NCBI GenBank assembly: GCA_021795795.1
Contig: JAJYPA010000004.1
Location: forward strand, 1-64,000
Reading direction: 5' to 3'
DNA from: Pseudomonadota bacterium
GTDB lineage: Bacteria; Pseudomonadota; Gammaproteobacteria; Halothiobacillales; Halothiobacillaceae
Length of the DNA stretch: 64,000 nt
Shown: positions 59,418-64,000 of the stretch, in pieces
Layout of the letters: each line of letters begins with the position of its first letter
Numbering within the stretch: position 1 is the stretch's first letter
Position numbers and translations under genes: made by a program
Notes under the pieces: model-generated
What the model saw: only the letters and a program-made list of their open reading frames with translations
Told to the model about the DNA's origin: nothing
Database searches by the model: none

Positions 59418-59435
59418 GCGGTCTGAGGGTCAGCG

Positions 59436-60819
59436 ATGAACGAACCGGCAAAAACGGATTACCGCGCCAAATATGAACAGTTGCTGGATGAGTTCACTTC
59501 GCTAGAAGCCAACGAACAACTTCAGCAGACCCTGTTGCGCAGCCTGATGAACCGCGTTCTGTTTGCGGTGGATAAAGCGTACCCCACTCTGGCGAAGGAG
59601 AGTCAGGCACTGCGCACGCTTGTGCGGCAGGTCGGTGATGTCCCATTGCCCATAACGCGCATACAACCGGGAATCGAGCGTCTGGCCGAGTCCATTTGGG
59701 CTATTGAAGCGGGTGATCTGACTCCGGGGCGCGAAGAATCATTGAGTAAGGAGGAGGTGGCCGAGCGTGTGGACGTTCGAGATTTTCTGCCGCTTCTGCT
59801 TGAGCGGGTGGCTTTCACCGAGTCCATGGAAGGACGGCGCGAGAAACTCCTGGCTATTCTGGACGATCCTAAAGACAAGACCCTGAACTCCATATTGATC
59901 GACCGTGCAGCCACGCTGATCAACGACATGCGCCGTGCGCTCGAAAACGAAAAAAACGAGCTGACCGATTTCCTGCGCCAGCTCACGGAAGCATTATCCG
60001 AAATCGATCAACATACGCTCGCCAACCTGGGTGATGTCGAGACGCAACGCAAGGCACAGGAAGCGCCGGGCCCACGCCGTGACCGAGCAGGTATCGCATA
60101 TCGATCGCACCGTGTCGGATACGACCGATCTGGAGGAACTCAAGCGGGTCGTGCATCAGCGGGTGGCGCGGATCAGCGAGCAGATCGACACGTTCCGCAA
60201 GACCGAAGATAAACGTCTGGCCGTGATTGAGCTGGAAAACCGCCAGATGCGCGAGCGCATCGGCAAACTGGAGGCTTCCCGGCTGATCCTGCAGGAACAG
60301 CTGGTGGCCAGCACGAAGAAGATGCTCCGGGATACCTTGACTGGACTGCCGAATCGTCTGGCATTTGATGAGCGCGTGACACTTGAGATAGCCCGGATGC
60401 AGCGCGAGCAAACGCCCTTGTGTCTTGCAATCTGGGATGTCGACCACTTCAAGCAGGTCAATGATACCTTCGGTCATCAGGCCGGGGATAAGGCCCTGCA
60501 TGTCGTGGGCAAGACATTGAATCAATTGATTCGCGACGTGGACATGGTCGCTCGCTATGGCGGGGAAGAATTTGTGATGGTTCTGCCGAAAGCCAATTTG
60601 CAACAAGCGTTCGTCGTGCTCGAGCGCATTCGCGAAAAACTGGCCAGCACTGCATTCCGGTTCAAGGACACGCCGCTGAAAATCACCTTATCCTGCGGTG
60701 TTGCCGAGTTCGGTGCGGGTGAAACCATTGAAAGCGTGATAACCCGTGCCGATGACGCACTCTACCGGGCCAAGGCCAATGGCCGCAATCGTACACAAAT
60801 GGCGCAACTTTCCGCCTAG
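59436..60819 (+). pseudogene. diguanylate cyclase (GGDEF) gene interrupted by a frameshift
   Basis: The N-terminal part (59436 to about 60065; DYRAKYEQLLDEFTSLEANE, LTEALSEIDQHTLANLGDVE) runs in one frame, and the C-terminal part (about 60070 to 60819) continues in the +1 frame: AHAVTEQVSHIDRTV, then GGDEF with TLTGLPNRLAFDERV and VARYGGEEFVMVLPKA. Removing one C in the GCGCCGGGCCC stretch (about 60063-60073) would restore a single 460-residue protein. Either the gene is broken or the base is a sequence error. The GGEEF site itself is intact. It lies 18 bases after the preceding gene. Confidence 0.85.
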
Positions 60820-61075
60820 TGTACCGCTCCATTCTGCATGAAACTTGAGCGATTATTGGCATGATTCACCTTCAGCAGGATGTCGCAAACACTGGCGGCC
60901 CAGATAAATGGTTTGGGCCTGCTGACGTGTTATGAGACATATTCATCAATGGCTGCAACCAGACGGGGTTGTGTAGAAACTCAATATCCGTCAATAACCT
61001 CCCGCGAAAATCTCTCGGACATTAATTAATGCTCTGATGGTCCGTTCAAGCATGAGACGATTCAAATGCCATGCG

Positions 61076-61705
61076 CTACTGCGGCAACAGTATCTCAAGT
61101 CGGCGCTTGGTCTCCGTCATGTGCTGCTCCAGCAGCACACACACTGCCGCCTCGCTGCCTACCCTGTAGGCAGCGAGGATCGCCCGATGCTCAAGATCGG
61201 CCTGTTGGCGGTAATCCGTCTGCGTGCTGATTAACACACGAATAAAGCGGTCGATCTGCGTGTCCACACTTTCGATCATCGCAAATAGTCTTGGTCTTTC
61301 GGCTGCGCGGTACAGGCTCGAATGGAAAAGCCAGTTCTGACGCATCCAGCAGTCGATGTCGGCCACGTCTTCGGCTTCATCAAGTACGGCGGCGGCACGC
61401 TGCACATCCTCGGCTGATGCTCCTTTCTCCAGCGCCCATCGTATCGCCTGCGTTTCCAAAATGCAGCGGATCTCAAGCAACTGGCGCGCTTCGCTAACCG
61501 ACAGTGAATTCACACGTGCGCCTTGGTGACTGCGAATCTCGGCCAAGCCTTCGGCCGCCAGTTGACGAAGTGCCTCGCGTACCGGGATATGGCTCACGCC
61601 AAATCGCTCCGCAATAGCGTCTTGGCGCAGCGCTTCTCCACTAGTCAGCCGACCGTGGAGGATTTCATCTCGCAACGCCCTACAGATTTCTTCAGTTTTG
61701 GTCAT
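61076..61705 (-). CDS. GntR-family regulator (FCD-type)
   Basis: A 209-residue regulator. An N-terminal winged helix (EEICRALRDEILHGRLTSGE, VSHIPVREALRQLAAEGLAE) is followed by a helical FCD ligand-binding domain with metal-binding histidines (WLFHSSLYRAAERP, DLEHRAILAAY, LEQHMTETKRRLE). Members sense small organic acids. It is divergent from the 61906 gene and the TRAP importer, its likely targets; two palindromes lie between. Confidence 0.9.
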   Translation of the reverse strand: MTKTEEICRALRDEILHGRLTSGEALRQDAIAERFGVSHIPVREALRQLAAEGLAEIRSHQGARVNSLSVSEARQLLEIRCILETQAIRWALEKGASAEDVQRAAAVLDEAEDVADIDCWMRQNWLFHSSLYRAAERPRLFAMIESVDTQIDRFIRVLISTQTDYRQQADLEHRAILAAYRVGSEAAVCVLLEQHMTETKRRLEILLPQ

Positions 61706-61712
61706 TTTGTAA

Positions 61713-61726
61713 TTTCATATATGAAA
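61713..61726. promoter_or_regulatory. palindrome upstream of the GntR gene
   Basis: TTTCATATATGAAA is a perfect 14-base palindrome beginning eight bases from the GntR start codon, placed to give autorepression. Confidence 0.5.
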
Positions 61727-61748
61727 ATAAATTTTTCTGGCAAGAGTC

Positions 61749-61771
61749 TTGCATTGCTATATAGCGTGCAA
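61749..61771. promoter_or_regulatory. near-palindromic operator candidate in the GntR divergent region
   Basis: The central GCTATATAGC is perfect, flanked by TTGCA on the left and TGCAA on the right. It lies between the GntR gene and the plus-strand genes and could be a GntR operator for the latter. Confidence 0.45.
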
Positions 61772-61905
61772 TACCAGATTTTCAAGTAAACACTGGCTTT
61801 TCGGCAGTTTGGAGCCAAAAGCCGTAGCAAAGATGCACCAATATAATATATTTTTTGACTTGTATGCACCGTTTTTACCCATTTATATGAAGGAGTAGTT
61901 ACTTA

Positions 61906-62235
61906 ATGATTATCGCCATCGTTCGTTATCAGCTCCCGGAAGGAATCGATCATGACGCCTGTCTCGCCCATTACATCCAGATAGCCCCCGGATTCCACCA
62001 TGCCCCGGGTTTGCTGAGCAAGTACTTTATATGGAGCGCTGAGGGTACCGCGGGCGGTGTCTATCACTGGGAAAGCCGAGGCCAAGCCGAGGCCTTTTAT
62101 GAAGGTCCTTGGCGGGAGGGAATCCTTGCCCGTTACGGTATGACTCTGGAGATTGAGTACTTCACTGCATTTGCCTTGACCGACAACCTCGCCAATGAGG
62201 TGCGCGTATTCGAGACGCCAGATGTCGGGAGTTGA
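61906..62235 (+). CDS. small monooxygenase-like protein (ABM/YdhR fold)
   Basis: A 109-residue protein. MIIAIVRYQLPEGIDHDACL, APGFHHAPGLLSKYFI and GGVYHWESRGQAEAFYEG are typical of small dimeric ferredoxin-like-fold monooxygenases (YdhR/ABM). The family also holds binding proteins without oxygenase activity. GAAGGAGTAGTTACTTA precedes the ATG. Its position downstream of a GntR regulator and before a TRAP importer suggests a catabolic role; the compound is unknown. A MITE-like repeat interrupts the gap to the TRAP genes. Confidence 0.75.
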   Translation: MIIAIVRYQLPEGIDHDACLAHYIQIAPGFHHAPGLLSKYFIWSAEGTAGGVYHWESRGQAEAFYEGPWREGILARYGMTLEIEYFTAFALTDNLANEVRVFETPDVGS

Positions 62236-62261
62236 GGCATGAGGTAGCAGTAGTTTTTTCC

Positions 62262-62419
62262 TAGGGAATCTCTGCACGAATCCATCCATGGCTTCGTGCA
62301 GACACGCACGGACCGGTTCACGCCCGTTTCGTGCTCCGCATTTCAATGACTTGCGTCATTGAGCGGCAGGGCATCCATGCCCTGCACGGGAAGGTCTGCA
62401 TTTGTGCAGACCTTCCCTA
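62262..62419. mobile_element. MITE-like repeat, family 1, copy 2 (158 bp)
   Basis: Begins TAGGGAATCTCTGCACGAAT and ends GTGCAGACCTTCCCTA, bounded by TA. It is the inverted copy of 35965-36123, with better-kept ends. Ends match the family 2 ends in GGGAAYCTCTG. It encodes nothing. It lies between the monooxygenase-like gene and the TRAP operon and may carry or break a promoter. Confidence 0.85.
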
Positions 62420-62482
62420 GATGGGGTGGTGCAGGTTGTCGCTCCATAGCGTAATCACAGTCAATATCAGAGGGTCATTATT

Positions 62483-63586
62483 ATGGAACGCAGGGACTTT
62501 TTAAAGAGCGCGGGCGCAGTTCTAGGCGCAACCGCTGCCGCAACGACCTTTTCTGCACCAGCCATCGCTTCTGGGCGAATTGAGTGGCGCATGGTTACCG
62601 CCTGGCCCAAGGGGCTACCCGGCTTGGGCACTGGCGCGGAGCTGCTGGCGCGGCGTATCACGGTGATGTCCAGCGGACGGCTCACCGTGAAGGTCTTCTC
62701 GGCGGGTGAGTTGGTGCCAGGGTTGCAGACCTTCGATGCCGTGCAGAACGGCGCAGCGGAGATGGGGCACGATACCCCAGGATTCCACCTCGGCAAGCAC
62801 CGCGCCTTTGCCTATTTTTTCGGTGCGCCCTTCGGCATGTCTTATTCCGAGCACGTGGCCTGGCTAGATCATGGTGGCGGCCAAGCTCTATGGGATGAGC
62901 TCTCCGCGCAATTTGGGATCAAAAGCTTTGCAGTGGGTAACATCGGCACTCCTCCCTTCGGTTGGTTCAAGAAAGAATTGCACGAAGTCGGTGATCTCAA
63001 GGGCGTTAAGATGCGTATGCCAGGCATAGGGGCAGAAATGATCCGCCGCCTTGGCGCGGTACCTACACTCATGGCTCCAGGCGACGTCTTCCCCGCACTC
63101 AAGGCTGGTACGCTGGACGCAACCGATTTTACCGGCCCTGCTAACGACATGGCTCTCGGTTTCCACCAGGCGTGCAAGTTCTATTATTGGCCAGGCGTAC
63201 AGAAGCCCGGAGCCGTACAACAGCTTATCGTAAGCAAATCCAAATACGACGCCTTGCCCAAAGATCTGCAACAAATTATTCAGGTCGCAGCACAGGCTTC
63301 GCATCAAGATATGCTTGCCGAGTATAACTTGATCAACGCCCAAGCTGCGAAGGTTCTCAAAGACAAGCACGGAATTAAGTTCCTGCGACTGCCCGACAGC
63401 ATCCTCTCTGCCTTGGGCACGGTCGCCGGCGAGATATTGCATGAGGAGCGCGAGAAGCTTGACCCGCTCGGCCGCAGAATTTGGGACGCTTATTTCGCTG
63501 CGCGCAGCGGCTTGGTCGAACTCACTGAGGGCGCGGATCGCGCCATGTACAACGCACGGGATCTAGGCTTTGAATACCCAGCCTGA
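62483..63586 (+). CDS. TRAP transporter substrate-binding protein (DctP family), Tat-type signal
   Basis: A 367-residue periplasmic binding protein. A twin-arginine-like signal (ERRDFLKSAGAVLGATAAAT) precedes the DctP domain: RIEWRMVTAWPKGLPGLGTG, FSAGELVPGLQTFDAVQNGA, GVKMRMPGIGAEMIRRLGAV, TLDATDFTGPANDMALG. The arginine in KMRMPG is the carboxylate-binding one, and the pattern fits keto- or organic-acid binders. Its stop overlaps the start of the next TRAP gene. Regulation by the GntR protein is inferred. Confidence 0.92.
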   Translation: MERRDFLKSAGAVLGATAAATTFSAPAIASGRIEWRMVTAWPKGLPGLGTGAELLARRITVMSSGRLTVKVFSAGELVPGLQTFDAVQNGAAEMGHDTPGFHLGKHRAFAYFFGAPFGMSYSEHVAWLDHGGGQALWDELSAQFGIKSFAVGNIGTPPFGWFKKELHEVGDLKGVKMRMPGIGAEMIRRLGAVPTLMAPGDVFPALKAGTLDATDFTGPANDMALGFHQACKFYYWPGVQKPGAVQQLIVSKSKYDALPKDLQQIIQVAAQASHQDMLAEYNLINAQAAKVLKDKHGIKFLRLPDSILSALGTVAGEILHEEREKLDPLGRRIWDAYFAARSGLVELTEGADRAMYNARDLGFEYPA

Positions 63587-64000
63587 GAGCGCTGATGCGC
63601 GGGGCTCGGACGCCCTACTCGCTTTAGCAGAACGTCTGGATTCCATCACCAGCGTCATCGGGCGCGTCGTATCATATTTGGGCGTGGCGACGGTGTTAAT
63701 CACTTTCGTCACAGTCTACCTGCGCTACGCTTTCGATCTCGGTTACATCTGGCTGCAGGAGAGCTACGTGTGGACACACACCGCGATGATCATGCTCGGC
63801 GCGGGCTATGCAATGCTGCGCGATGGTTTCGTACGGGTGGATTTATTCTACCGTCACTGGAGTGAGCGTAGCCGAGCCTGGGTTGACCTACTGGGCACGC
63901 TGCTGTTCCTGGGGTCCTTCCTAGCGCTGCTCGCTTATTACGGCTGGCCCTTCGTTGCCGTCTCCTACGCAATGCAGGAGAACTCCCAGTACGAGGGTGG
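63570..64000 (+). CDS. TRAP transporter small permease (DctQ), cut by window edge
   Basis: An open frame runs to the end of the window (143 codons), overlapping the binding-protein stop. It has DctQ-type helices (VVSYLGVATVLITFVTVYLR, TAMIMLGAGYAMLRDGFVRV, LLGTLLFLGSFLALLAYYG) and the family pattern LQESYVWTHTAMIML with DGFVRVDLFY. The start is uncertain: a TTG at 63570 is the first possible codon, with a GGGAT-like sequence before it. The large permease DctM should lie just beyond the window. Confidence 0.85.
   Translation, partial: MNTQPESADARGSDALLALAERLDSITSVIGRVVSYLGVATVLITFVTVYLRYAFDLGYIWLQESYVWTHTAMIMLGAGYAMLRDGFVRVDLFYRHWSERSRAWVDLLGTLLFLGSFLALLAYYGWPFVAVSYAMQENSQYEG

Overview
The window reads as chromosomal DNA of a gammaproteobacterium. 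The conserved block trmJ-cysE-iscR-ndk-rlmN-pilW/pilF-rodZ-ispG-hisS-yfgM-bamB-der and the secDF-yajC-tgt-queA block are gammaproteobacterial in order. Several c-type cytochromes, a System II (ResB/CcsA) cytochrome c maturation pair, cyanase, a tandem rhodanese and a cytochrome b561 would suit a respiratory, possibly sulfur-oxidising (Halothiobacillus-like) lineage. That placement is inference from gene content only.

Layout. 1-6 kb: end of a cytochrome b561 gene, an isopenicillin-N-synthase-like oxygenase with a partner of unknown function, a DUF167 protein, a monohaem cytochrome c, and a GAF/flavin-reductase-like pair, with two decayed transposase fragments nearby. 6.6-17.3 kb: the most distinctive region. 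It holds cyanase; an operon of OsmC-like protein, acyl-CoA-dehydrogenase-like flavoprotein, rubredoxin-rubredoxin reductase fusion, tandem rhodanese and a CopD-like membrane protein; a GAF-type sigma-54 activator; and an NrtA/CynA-like ABC importer. Both multigene operons carry good -24/-12 promoters and share an ACATTGT-type motif, so they look like one sigma-54 regulon for a small nitrogen- or sulfur-containing compound. 17.4-38.4 kb: housekeeping genes. The iscSUA-hscBA-fdx genes normally found between iscR and ndk are absent.

38.4-39.1 kb: a region without a credible protein gene whose minus strand has nearly thirty GGA motifs, a hairpin with CAGGA in its loop followed by T's, and an upstream TGTAGG-N6-CCTACT box. 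It fits a CsrB/RsmZ-type regulatory RNA under GacA/UvrY-type control. 39.2-49.3 kb: an alpha/beta hydrolase, an RsmB-type methyltransferase, KatG, LptM, LysA, a peroxiredoxin-glutaredoxin fusion, glutathione reductase and MetR. katG and the peroxiredoxin gene have OxyR-like half sites. 49.3-60.8 kb: a haem-sensor GGDEF/degenerate-EAL protein, EngB, cytochrome c4, ResB, CcsA, DsbA, an endonuclease/exonuclease/phosphatase-fold protein and a frameshifted diguanylate cyclase gene. 61-64 kb: a GntR regulator divergent from a small monooxygenase-like gene, followed by a TRAP importer that runs off the edge.

Four small non-autonomous repeat elements (two families, two copies each) share nearly the same GGGAAYCTCTG ends and some internal modules. 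I saw no rRNA, tRNA, CRISPR array, prophage or complete insertion sequence.
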